Shown one piece after another: positions 44,553-55,300 of a stretch of DNA of 64,000 bases. A program made the position numbers and the translations under genes. The stretch is taken from positions 186,001 through 250,000 of the forward strand of contig NZ_PJIP01000003.1 of NCBI RefSeq assembly GCF_002929375.1, written 5' to 3'. The stretch's first letter is position 1; every line of letters begins with the position of its first letter. The stretch comes from Arthrobacter sp. DWC3. Its GTDB lineage: Bacteria > Actinomycetota > Actinomycetes > Actinomycetales > Micrococcaceae. Under the pieces are notes generated by a model. The model had not been told where the DNA came from, ran no database searches, and saw only the letters and a program-made list of their open reading frames with translations.

Positions 44553-44600
44553 GTGACGCCGGTCCCCTCCGGGGAACCAAAGCGGGGCACCGGACGTCAC
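44553..44600 (+). terminator. Imperfect hairpin between ycaQ and secA
   Basis: GTGACG-CCGGT-CCCC pairs with GGGG-C-ACCGG-ACGTCAC across an inner GGGGAACC-containing loop, with a bulge. It starts 16 bases after the ycaQ stop and ends 55 bases before secA. It may be a ycaQ terminator or part of a secA leader. Confidence 0.4.
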
Positions 44601-44655
44601 TCACGTAGACTAGATACGCCATCTTTGGGCAGCATCAGATTGGGAGCAGATACCA

Positions 44656-47364
<2,709 letters not shown>

Positions 47365-48078
47365 TCAGCCGATCTCCAGGGCGGTCACCCGCCACGCACC
47401 CCGCCGTCGCTCTATCCGAAGAGCGACGGCGCGGACGCGTTTGCTGTCGTAGGCGACCACGGACGCCTCGTAGACGCCGGGGCTGACCGGGCAGACGCGT
47501 GCAGAGCGGACGACGACGTGGCGGTTCGCGCTCGATACCGCACCGCCGTGACGCCCGGTCGGGGCATGGTGGATGCAGCGCACCAGGTTGGCGCGCAACT
47601 GGAGTCGCTCGTAGTTCTCCGCATCGAGCCAGCGGGCCAGCTGCTGCAGGGGACGGGTGCCGGCCAGTACCTCCAGGGCACCCTGGGCCACCGAACGGGC
47701 GATGCCCGCGATACGACCGGTGCCCTCGGGGTCTTCGCCTGCCTGTGACGAGGAGGATCGGGCGGCCGCCGGGTCGTCGGCGTGCCCGGGCCCTCCGACG
47801 GCGCCGGGGGACGACGTGACCAGGAGCGTGCCGGCGCCACCGGGACCCGCCGGGCCGTCCGCACCGTCCGCACCGTCCGTGTCCGTCCGCGAGCGGTCCG
47901 AGGGAGCCGCGACGCCCGTGTCGGTCTGCACGGCGTCCGCCGGAGGCCGTAGTTCGGTGACGGTGCCCGCCGGACCGCCGTCCGGCCGAGCGGCGGTCGT
48001 CAGGAGCGGGCGCGGAGCGCCGCTGGCAGCGGCCAGAGGGCTGGCCGCGGGGCGGTCGAGCCGGGTGACGGAAGGCAT
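47365..48078 (-). CDS. Rv3235 family protein
   Basis: A 237-residue actinobacterial protein. The first 130 residues are disordered and rich in Ala, Pro, Gly and Asp (including DGADGADG). The conserved C-terminal domain (about 135-237) has SVAQGALEVLAGTRPLQQLA, WLDAENYERLQLRANLV and the closing AVALRIERRRGAWRVTALEIG (part). This is the Rv3235 pattern seen near secA in mycobacteria. Function is unknown. GGAGAGGA precedes the ATG. It is convergent with secA and downstream of the LysM gene's strand-mate region. Confidence 0.85.
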   Translation of the reverse strand: MPSVTRLDRPAASPLAAASGAPRPLLTTAARPDGGPAGTVTELRPPADAVQTDTGVAAPSDRSRTDTDGADGADGPAGPGGAGTLLVTSSPGAVGGPGHADDPAAARSSSSQAGEDPEGTGRIAGIARSVAQGALEVLAGTRPLQQLARWLDAENYERLQLRANLVRCIHHAPTGRHGGAVSSANRHVVVRSARVCPVSPGVYEASVVAYDSKRVRAVALRIERRRGAWRVTALEIG

Positions 48079-48216
48079 GCTGGTCCTCTCCGATAAGGCG
48101 ATCCTCGGTGCCGGTGCGTGGAGGCACGGCGTCGTCCGGTGGGCGGGTACGCCGACGGCAGAGCCGTCGAGCGACCGATCTCTCGTGGGGCGTCACGTCC
48201 GATGGCATCGCGCCGC

Positions 48217-49194
48217 CTAGGGCGGCACCGTCAGGACCTGGCCCGGCAGCACGAGGGACGGATCCTCGCCGATGACGACCCGGTTGGCGTCGTACCAGGC
48301 GGGCCATGCGCCTGCCACGTCCGCCGCCGTCGCGAGCGTACCCAGGTAGCAGGCGACGATCGACCACAGCGAATCACCGGGAGCGACGACGACCTCCGCT
48401 GATCCGATCACCGTCCTGGTCCCGGGACGGGCCAGGAGACCGCCGCCGATGGGCATGCGTGCCGGTTCCCATGCCGACGGGACCGGGGACGTCGGGCAGG
48501 CCGGGGAGCCCGACGACGCGGGCGAGGCCGTCGAGCCGGACGGCTCAGCCCCGGCAGGCGGTACAGGGTCCGACGTCGGCGAATCCTCGGACGCCGGTCC
48601 GCCGGATGCGGAAGGGTCGGAGCCGGCCGTGCCGGGTCGGGGTTCAGGCTCCTCGGGTGCGGGATCTCCAGGTCCGGGGTCGGCCGGGAACGTCATCGGC
48701 GACCAGTACGGCGACCCCGAGGACGCCGAACCTCCGCCGTCGGAAGCGGCGTCCTCCGGTGTGCCTGCGTCCTCGGGTGTGCCTGCATCCGCTGGGCTAC
48801 CGGCGGGTGTCGCGGGCCAGTCGGCGGCCGCAGGAACCGGCCTGCCGCCGTCCGGTCCGCCGGGGGCGGCCTGCGCCAGTGCCGGTACCGCCAGGAGGTT
48901 CACCCCGAGCAGGGCGGCGGCGAGCCGACGCATGAGCGCCGGCGTGCAGCGCCGGGCGAGTGTCGCAGCGGACGAAGGGCCGCGGCGCAGGAGCAGTTCG
49001 GCCACGATCGCCAGGCCGAGCGCGAGCACCCACAGACCGACGATCGCGATACCGAGGAGCGACAACGAGGCGCCCACGACACCGTCGAGGTCGAGCGCCA
49101 CCCGGGGGGTCCGCCACAGGACCTGCCCGGCCGACGCCATGACGGCACCGCAGGCCAGGATCACGCCGGCGTGGACCGCGTCCGTACTCCTCAT
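48217..49194 (-). CDS. LysM-domain membrane protein
   Basis: A 325-residue protein. Three hydrophobic segments lie in the first 110 residues (VHAGVILACGAVMASAGQVL, LLGIAIVGLWVLALGLAIVA, LAAALLGVNLLAVPALAQAA). A long Pro/Ser/Gly/Ala-rich linker of about 150 residues follows. One LysM domain sits at the very C-terminus (VVAPGDSLWSIVACYL, AWPAWYDANR, VLPGQVLTVP). LysM binds peptidoglycan, so the protein probably tethers membrane to wall. No enzyme domain is seen. The start is beside the phased-repeat promoter region shared with the divergent gene at 49314. Confidence 0.87.
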   Translation of the reverse strand: MRSTDAVHAGVILACGAVMASAGQVLWRTPRVALDLDGVVGASLSLLGIAIVGLWVLALGLAIVAELLLRRGPSSAATLARRCTPALMRRLAAALLGVNLLAVPALAQAAPGGPDGGRPVPAAADWPATPAGSPADAGTPEDAGTPEDAASDGGGSASSGSPYWSPMTFPADPGPGDPAPEEPEPRPGTAGSDPSASGGPASEDSPTSDPVPPAGAEPSGSTASPASSGSPACPTSPVPSAWEPARMPIGGGLLARPGTRTVIGSAEVVVAPGDSLWSIVACYLGTLATAADVAGAWPAWYDANRVVIGEDPSLVLPGQVLTVPP

Positions 49195-49218
49195 GATCGT
49201 TCTCCTCTCAGAGTTCAG

Positions 49219-49262
49219 TTTGATACTGTTTGTTGCGCTTTGTCTACGTTTGTGTCTAATTG
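49219..49262. promoter_or_regulatory. Phased 10-bp direct-repeat array (TTTG x4, ATTG x1) in a divergent promoter
   Basis: TTTG occurs at 49219, 49229, 49239 and 49249, and ATTG at 49259, an exact 10-base period. The stretch is strikingly AT-rich against its surroundings. A possible promoter for the + strand gene lies within it: TTGCGC (49233-49238), a 16-base spacer and TCTAAT (49255-49260). Head-to-tail binding of an HTH protein on one DNA face would explain the spacing. The excisionase/BldC-like gene at 49973-50200 is the obvious candidate (inference). Confidence 0.55.
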
Positions 49263-49313
49263 AGTTGTCTGGAGGTGATTGACGGGAGGGAGGTCGGAGC
49301 CTACGTTGGGGAG

Positions 49314-49868
49314 ATGCGCTGGGATGCCCTCTTCGACGACCTGGAGTCGCAGCTCCACTCGGCGCGGGACGCGGACCGGGAGAGCGAGATCAGGGAGCGG
49401 ACCCGGCTGGAGCAGTCGCGCCTGACGCTGGTTCAGCGGCTTCTCGGTCAGGTGGGCCTGCCGATCGGGGTCACCACCGCCGGCGGCCGCCCGCTCTCCG
49501 GCATCCTGACGCATGTCGGGTCCGAGTGGGTCTCGCTGATGGTGGAAGGGCGATCAGTGCTCGTGCCACTGTCGTCGCTGCAGTCGCTGAGAGGGTTGGG
49601 CCGAGGGGTGGGGCAGGTACCGTCAGGCGTTGCGGCGAAGCTCGGACTGCGGTCCGCCCTGCGTGGTCTGTCCCGGGACAGGGTCCACGTCTCGCTGTGG
49701 CTGGGGGCGGCGTCGCGTCACTCCGGAGTGATCGACCGCGTAGGCGCCGACTTCCTCGAACTGGGACTGGTGGCCACCGGCGAGGAGCGGCGCGCAGCCA
49801 ACGTCCGCGACGCACTCACGGTGCCCTTCAGGGCCATCGACTCGCTGGAGTCGGCCGCGCCGGACTGA
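49314..49868 (+). CDS. Uncharacterised protein with two apparent beta-barrel-like repeats
   Basis: A 184-residue protein I cannot assign to a named family. A charged helical N-terminus (DLESQLHSARDADRESEIRE) precedes two related segments. Repeat 1 (about 49-95) contains LSGILTHVGSEWVSLM and VLVPLSSLQSLRG. Repeat 2 (about 118-180) contains HSGVIDRVGADFLELG and LTVPFRAIDSLES. The shared pattern G-(I/L)-x-x-VG-(x)2-(F/W)-(L/V)-x-L then VP-(L/F)-x-(S/A)-(L/I) suggests tandem small beta-barrels of SH3/LSm type. There is no signal peptide or membrane helix. The ATG at 49314 has GGGGAG upstream. A role with the LysM/HTH/SAF genes is possible. Confidence 0.7.
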   Translation: MRWDALFDDLESQLHSARDADRESEIRERTRLEQSRLTLVQRLLGQVGLPIGVTTAGGRPLSGILTHVGSEWVSLMVEGRSVLVPLSSLQSLRGLGRGVGQVPSGVAAKLGLRSALRGLSRDRVHVSLWLGAASRHSGVIDRVGADFLELGLVATGEERRAANVRDALTVPFRAIDSLESAAPD

Positions 49869-49972
49869 GAACCGGTGTGGGGACCGGGCTGTGAACCGGG
49901 CTGTGAATCGGGCAGGACGGCGGAGTCACCGGACGGCACCGGACGGCTCCGGCGCGTGGCCGGTCCTGCACC

Positions 49973-50200
49973 TCAGAGGATGGGCGTGCTCTCGGCGTCG
50001 TTCCTCAGGGCGGAGGCGGTCTTCTCGTATGCCTTCGCGATGTACTCCTCGAGGATGCGGGTCTCCACGCGCCACTGGCCGCGACCTCCCACCTGGATGG
50101 CAGGCAGCTCCCCGGACCTCACGAGGGCGTAGGTCTGGGACGAACTGATGTTGAGCACCTCGGCCACATCGGCGAGGGTGAGGAAACGCCGCTCGGCCAC
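49973..50200 (-). CDS. Small excisionase-family (HTH_17, BldC-like) DNA-binding protein
   Basis: A 75-residue protein from the GTG at 50200, with a GGAAAGG-type site upstream. It has RFLTLADVAEVLNISSSQTY as a MerR/excisionase-type helix-turn-helix, then ALVRSGELPAIQVGGRGQWR as the wing, and a short helical tail (ILEEYIAKAYEKTAS). The same fold is used by BldC, which binds direct repeats head to tail. It is not next to integrase or phage genes, so it is probably a chromosomal regulator. It is divergent from the SAF gene and convergent with the 49314 gene. Confidence 0.85.
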   Translation of the reverse strand: MAERRFLTLADVAEVLNISSSQTYALVRSGELPAIQVGGRGQWRVETRILEEYIAKAYEKTASALRNDAESTPIL

Positions 50201-50381
50201 GGGTCCGCCTTTCCTGGTACTTCGGATGTGCCTCCAGTGTGCCACCGGCCATGCCGATTGAAGAGCATTTCCACACTTTGACCCTATTTGCGGCCGATCG
50301 GTTCCTTTCGGCCCCCTCCTGGACCAGAATGACAGGACCGGGCCGGCCGAGCGGCGGGCGTCGGCGTGATGGGGGACCACA

Positions 50382-51035
50382 GTGAGCACAGACACACGCG
50401 CCACACAGCCGCAGGCAGAGGCCCCGCGGCTCAGGAAGCCGTCATGGAAGGACCCGCGGCTCCTGATCGGGCTGCTGCTCGTGCTCGCCTCGACGGCAGG
50501 CGTCGTCGCGCTCCTCGACAGCCAGAACACCACCGTCGACGTGTACTCCGCGCGCGAGGACATCCCGGTCGGCGCCGTCCTGAGCTCCGAGGACCTGGTG
50601 GCCACGCCGGTCCGCCTGGGCGATTCCGCCGGGGCCTACCTCCCGGTCTCCGAGGGGATTCCCGAGGGCGCGGTCGCGACGCGGCTCGTTCGGCAGGGCG
50701 AGCTCGTCCCGTCGTCCGCACTCGGCCGCGCCGACGACCTGGACCGGAAGCCCGTCGGCCTCTCCGTCGAGGACCCGCTTCCCACGGGCACCGCCGCGGG
50801 TGACCGCGTCGACGTCTGGGTATCGCTCCGCACCGACACCAACACCTACGAGGAACCGCGGCTGCTGCTCGAGGCCGCGGAGGTGGCCGAGCTGACGGTG
50901 GGGGAGTCGGCGCTCGGGGCGAGCGCCTCGACCCTCGTTCAGGTGCTCGTCGACGACCGTGCCATGCCCGAGCTGCTCGACGCCCTCGCCAACGATGCGC
51001 GCATCGCCGTGGTGCTGAACCCCGGTGCTGCGTGA
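50382..51035 (+). CDS. SAF-domain protein (CpaB/RcpC-like)
   Basis: A 217-residue protein. One N-terminal transmembrane helix (LLIGLLLVLASTAGVVALL) is followed by a SAF domain (VDVYSAREDIPVGAVLSSED, LVATPVRLGDSAGAYLPVSE). The rest resembles RcpC/CpaB (VGLSVEDPLPTGTAAGDRVD, VQVLVDDRAMPELLDALAND). CpaB belongs to Flp/Tad pilus assembly, but no TadA, TadB, CpaC or pilin gene is nearby. The GTG start follows a GGGGGA site. It overlaps the CpaE-like gene by four bases (GTGA). Confidence 0.85.
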   Translation: MSTDTRATQPQAEAPRLRKPSWKDPRLLIGLLLVLASTAGVVALLDSQNTTVDVYSAREDIPVGAVLSSEDLVATPVRLGDSAGAYLPVSEGIPEGAVATRLVRQGELVPSSALGRADDLDRKPVGLSVEDPLPTGTAAGDRVDVWVSLRTDTNTYEEPRLLLEAAEVAELTVGESALGASASTLVQVLVDDRAMPELLDALANDARIAVVLNPGAA

Positions 51036-52342
51036 GCATCCCGGTCATCACGCTCGGGGCGGCGGCAAGTGCCTACGTCCCGGGCCTCGAACAGCTCCGC
51101 GGACCTGTGACGGTGGTGCGCCGCTGCGAGGAGCTTCCGGACCTCGTCGCCGCCTGCCAGTCCGGTCTCGCCCGGGCGGCGATCGTCGCGCCCGGAGCCA
51201 CGGAGCTCACCGCCTCGCTCGTCGACCGGCTGCGGTTCGCCGGTGTCGCCATCGTCGCGCTGACCGACGGCCCGGTCCCGGACGCCGTGGAGGGAGTCGA
51301 GTACGTGGGTTCCACGGTCGGGGCGGCGGCACTCGCCGAGGCCGTCTCGCGCGCCGTCGAGAGGTTCGGTGAGGGCTCCTCCCGGCCGCAGGGCTCCCTC
51401 GCCTATGCCGATCCGCGGTACCGGCCGGAAGTGGCGGCGCCGTCGCCGCCGCAGGCCGACGAAGGGCCGGCAGACGGGCGGATCACAGCGGTCTGGGGCC
51501 CTACGGGCAGCCCCGGCCGGACCACCGTGGCGATCAACATGGCAGCGGAACTGGCGGCGGCAGGCACCACCGTCCTGCTCGTCGACGCCGATACCTACGG
51601 CGCGAGCATCGGTGCCTCGCTCGGGCTGCTGGACGAATCGGCGGGTCTCGCGCAGGCCTGCCGGATCGCCGACCAGGGCGGCTTCACGGGATCGGCGCTC
51701 GGTCGGATCGCCGTGAGTGTCGCCATCAAAGGAGCGCGGCTCCGGGTCCTGACCGGCATCACCCGGCCGGACCGCTGGCCGGAACTGCGTCCTGCGGCGC
51801 TGGGGCAGGTGCTCGATGCCGCCCGCTCCCTCGCGGAGGTCACGGTCGTGGACTGCGGGTTCTGCCTGGAGGCGGACGAGGAGCTCAGCTTCGACACCGT
51901 GGCACCCCGCCGGAACGGCGCGGCGCTGCGGTGCCTCGAGGTCGCCGACTCGGTCATCGCCGTCGGGGGCGCGGACACGATCGGCGTCCCGCGCCTGGTG
52001 AAGGCTCTCGCCGAGCTCGCGGACGCCGTGCCCACCGCCGCACCGCGCGTGGTGTTCAACAAGGTGCGGGCGGCGGCAGTGGGACGTGCGCCGGAGGCGC
52101 AGCTGCGGGAGGCATGGGAGCGGTTCGGCCCCGCGGCAGGGATCGACGCCTTCCTGCCGGTGGACCACGCCGCCGCCGACCAGGCCCTGCTCGCGGGGAC
52201 GGCGCTGTTGGAGACCGCGCCCGCCTCCGCACTGAGGATCGCCATCGCGGAACTAGCCGACGTGCCGGTGACCGGGAGGCCGCCCGGACGGCGCCTGCGC
52301 GACGTGAGATTTCCCGGTAACCCGGCTAGGCTTCCACGGTAA
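51032..52342 (+). CDS. CpaE/ParA-like P-loop protein with altered Walker A
   Basis: A 436-residue protein. The N-terminal 130 residues are a receiver-like alpha/beta region (VVRRCEELPDLVAACQSGLA), as in CpaE. The ParA/MinD-type domain follows. Its deviant Walker A reads WGPTGSPGRTTVAINMA, with Arg in place of the P-loop Lys. Switch regions VLLVDADTYGASIGASLGLL and VTVVDCGFCLE are present. It is coupled to the SAF protein gene, so the two likely act together at the membrane. Whether it hydrolyses ATP is uncertain. Confidence 0.83.
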   Translation: MSIPVITLGAAASAYVPGLEQLRGPVTVVRRCEELPDLVAACQSGLARAAIVAPGATELTASLVDRLRFAGVAIVALTDGPVPDAVEGVEYVGSTVGAAALAEAVSRAVERFGEGSSRPQGSLAYADPRYRPEVAAPSPPQADEGPADGRITAVWGPTGSPGRTTVAINMAAELAAAGTTVLLVDADTYGASIGASLGLLDESAGLAQACRIADQGGFTGSALGRIAVSVAIKGARLRVLTGITRPDRWPELRPAALGQVLDAARSLAEVTVVDCGFCLEADEELSFDTVAPRRNGAALRCLEVADSVIAVGGADTIGVPRLVKALAELADAVPTAAPRVVFNKVRAAAVGRAPEAQLREAWERFGPAAGIDAFLPVDHAAADQALLAGTALLETAPASALRIAIAELADVPVTGRPPGRRLRDVRFPGNPARLPR

Positions 52343-52389
52343 GAGGTCGCAATGAAGCGGCCTTTCATTTCGTTACGGAGGCCCTCCCC

Positions 52390-55300
52390 ATGTCGTCTGG
52401 ATCCAGGACAACGGATCAGTCAAGCTCGGACACGTCACGGGAGGATTTCGTAGAGCACTACTTCGAGCATCTCGCGCGCGAGGACGCCGTCGGGTACCAG
52501 CCCACCGACCTCCGCCAGCGGGCCTTCGCGCACCGGGACCTCGCCGAAGCCCGCGAACCGGGTACCGCCGCCATCGGGGTCATGGACCAGGGGACCTCGA
52601 GCATCGTCATGATCGTCACCGACGACATGCCGTTCCTCGTCGATTCCGTCACGGCGGAGCTCGTCCGGCAGGACGCCGCGATCCAGCTCGTGGTCCACCC
52701 GACCTTCCTCGCGGTCCGCGAGGACGAGTCCTACGCCCTCACGGCACTGAAGCGTGTGCCGTCCACAGCCGGCGCGTCGAGCGGGGACACGGCCGCGCTG
52801 CCCGACATCGGCGAGTTCGCCGGCCTGAGCGGCCGTACCACGCACATCGAGTCCTGGATCTCGGTCGAAGTCACCCGGCTCCCCGACGCGGCGGTGAAGG
52901 CATCGGTCATCGACGGCCTCCACCGGGTGCTGGGCGACGTCCGCTCCGCAGTCGAGGACTGGCCCGCCATGCGCCGGACGGTCCGCTCCATCGAGGCGTC
53001 GCTCGATGCGATCGCGGGAGCGGAGCAGATCCCCGACCTGCGGCAGGCGCAGGAGCTGCTGCGATGGCTCGACGGCGGCAACTTCACCTTCCTCGGTTAC
53101 AAGGAGTACGAGCTCGTGACCGACGAGGAGGGCGCCGACGCCCTTCGGGTCCGCGACGGCAGCGGACTCGGCCTGCTGCGGCACGGCAGCGGCGGGCACG
53201 TGCAGCAGCTCACGGCGGCGGGGCGCGCGAAGGCGCGAGAGCGCCGCGCCCTCGTGATCACGAAGGCCAACTCGCGGTCGACGGTGCACCGCGCCGCCTA
53301 CCTCGACTACATCGGCATCAAGAGCTTCGACGCCCAGGGCAACGTGAACGGCGAGCGGCGCTTCATCGGGCTGTTCGCGACCAGCGCGTACACGGGGTCG
53401 GTCCGCAACGTGCCTCTGGTCCGCGACAAGGTCTCCGAGGTGCTGCGCCGGTGCGGTTTCCCGTCGGACTCCCACTCCGGCAAGGACCTTCTCTCCATCC
53501 TGGAGACCTACCCGCGTGACGAGCTGTTCCAGATCGAGGTCCCGGACCTCGTGACCACGGCCCTCGGCATCCTGCGGTTGCAGGAGCGCCGCCGCACCCG
53601 GCTGTTCCTCCGCCCGGACGTCTACGGCCGCTTCATGTCGGCCCTCGTCTACCTGCCGCGCGACCGCTATACGACCAGCGTGCGCCTGCGCATCGAGGAG
53701 GAGCTCCGAAACGCGCTCGACGCCGACTCGATCGACTTCGAGGCGCGGATGAGCGAGTCCGCGCTCGCCCGCCTGTTCTTCCGCATCCGGCTGCAGCGCG
53801 GCGCGGAGATTCCCGCCGTCGACGCCGCGGACCTCGAGGACCGCCTCGTCCGCGCGGCCCGCTCCTGGCCGGAAGGCATCGTGGAGGTGGCGCAGCAGCG
53901 GTTCGAGCAGGAGACCGCCCAGCGCCTCGCCGCCCTGTGGGCGGACTCTTTCCCGGCCGGCTACCGTGTGGACTACGAGGTCGAGGACGCGCTGGAGGAC
54001 ATCTCGCGGCTCGAGCAGCTCACGGAGGCGGGGTCCGGGGCACCGCAGCTGCACGTGTACGTGCCTCGGGCCCCCGACTCCGGTGATCCCGCGGACGCAC
54101 GCCTGAAGCTCTACCTGACCGAGGCCAAGAGCCTGACCCAGATCCTCCCGTACTTCCACAACCTGGGCCTCGAGGTGCTCGACGAGCGGCCGTTCGAGAT
54201 CACGCGGTCGGACGGCCGCGCCTTCTTCCTCTACGACCTCGGCCTCAAGTACCCCGCCGGCATCTCGCCGCTCGGCACGGCCGCGCTGCTGCAGGACGCC
54301 TTCAGTGCCGCCGTCACGGGCGACAGCGAGTCCGATGCCTTCGACCGGCTCGTCCTGAGCGAGGAGCTGGGCTGGCGCCAGGTGCTGATCCTCCGCGCCT
54401 ACGCCAAGTACATGCGACAGATGGGCAACACGAACTCCTACGGGTTCGTGGCCGACACCCTGCAGCGCAACGGCGTGGTCAGCCGCGCGCTCGTGGCCCT
54501 GTTCGGTGCGCGCTTCGATCCCGACCTCGACGGCGACCGTGCGGTCGCCACGGAGGCGGCGCGGCGGGCGCTGGACGAGGGACTCGAGGGCGTCCCCACC
54601 CTCGACGCCGACCGCGTCCTGCGCACCTTCGCGAACCTGATCGAGGCGAGCCTGCGGACCAACTACTTCCAGGACAAGCGGCACGTCAGCATCAAGTTCG
54701 ACACCTCCCGGATCGACGGGGCTCCGTTCCCGCGGCCGAAGTTCGAGATCTGGGTCTACTCGCCGCAGGTGGAGGGCGTGCACCTCCGATTCGGGAAGGT
54801 GGCCCGCGGCGGACTGCGCTGGTCCGACCGGCGCGAGGACTTCCGCACCGAGGTGCTCGGGCTCGTGAAGGCGCAGACCGTGAAGAACGCCGTGATCGTG
54901 CCGACGGGCGCGAAGGGCGGCTTCTTCGCGAAGCAGCTCCCGGACCCGGCGGCCGACCGGCAGGCATGGGTCGCCGAGGGCCAGGCGAGCTACCGCACGT
55001 TCATCCGCGGACTGCTGGACATCACGGACAACGTCATCACCGAGGCGACCACCGACGGGACCACCGAGTCGGTGCTCCCGCCCGCCCGGGTGGTCCGACA
55101 CGACGACGACGACACCTACCTGGTGGTCGCGGCCGACAAGGGGACGGCGTCGTTCTCCGACATCGCCAACGAGCTCTCCGCGGAGTACGACTTCTGGCTC
55201 GGCGACGCCTTCGCCTCCGGCGGGTCCGTCGGCTACGACCACAAGGCCATGGGCATCACGGCGCGGGGCGCCTGGGAATCCGTGAAGCGGCACTTCAGCG

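Noticed and set aside
49260-49313. TTG start at 49260 for the barrel-repeat protein
   Set aside because: It would place the start inside the repeat array and predicted -10 box, and the added residues look non-genic; ATG 49314 has GGGGAG.
49973-50200. Prophage or integrative element remnant, because of the excisionase-type HTH
   Set aside because: No integrase, attachment-site repeats, tRNA gene or composition shift nearby; such small HTH proteins are common chromosomal regulators in actinobacteria.
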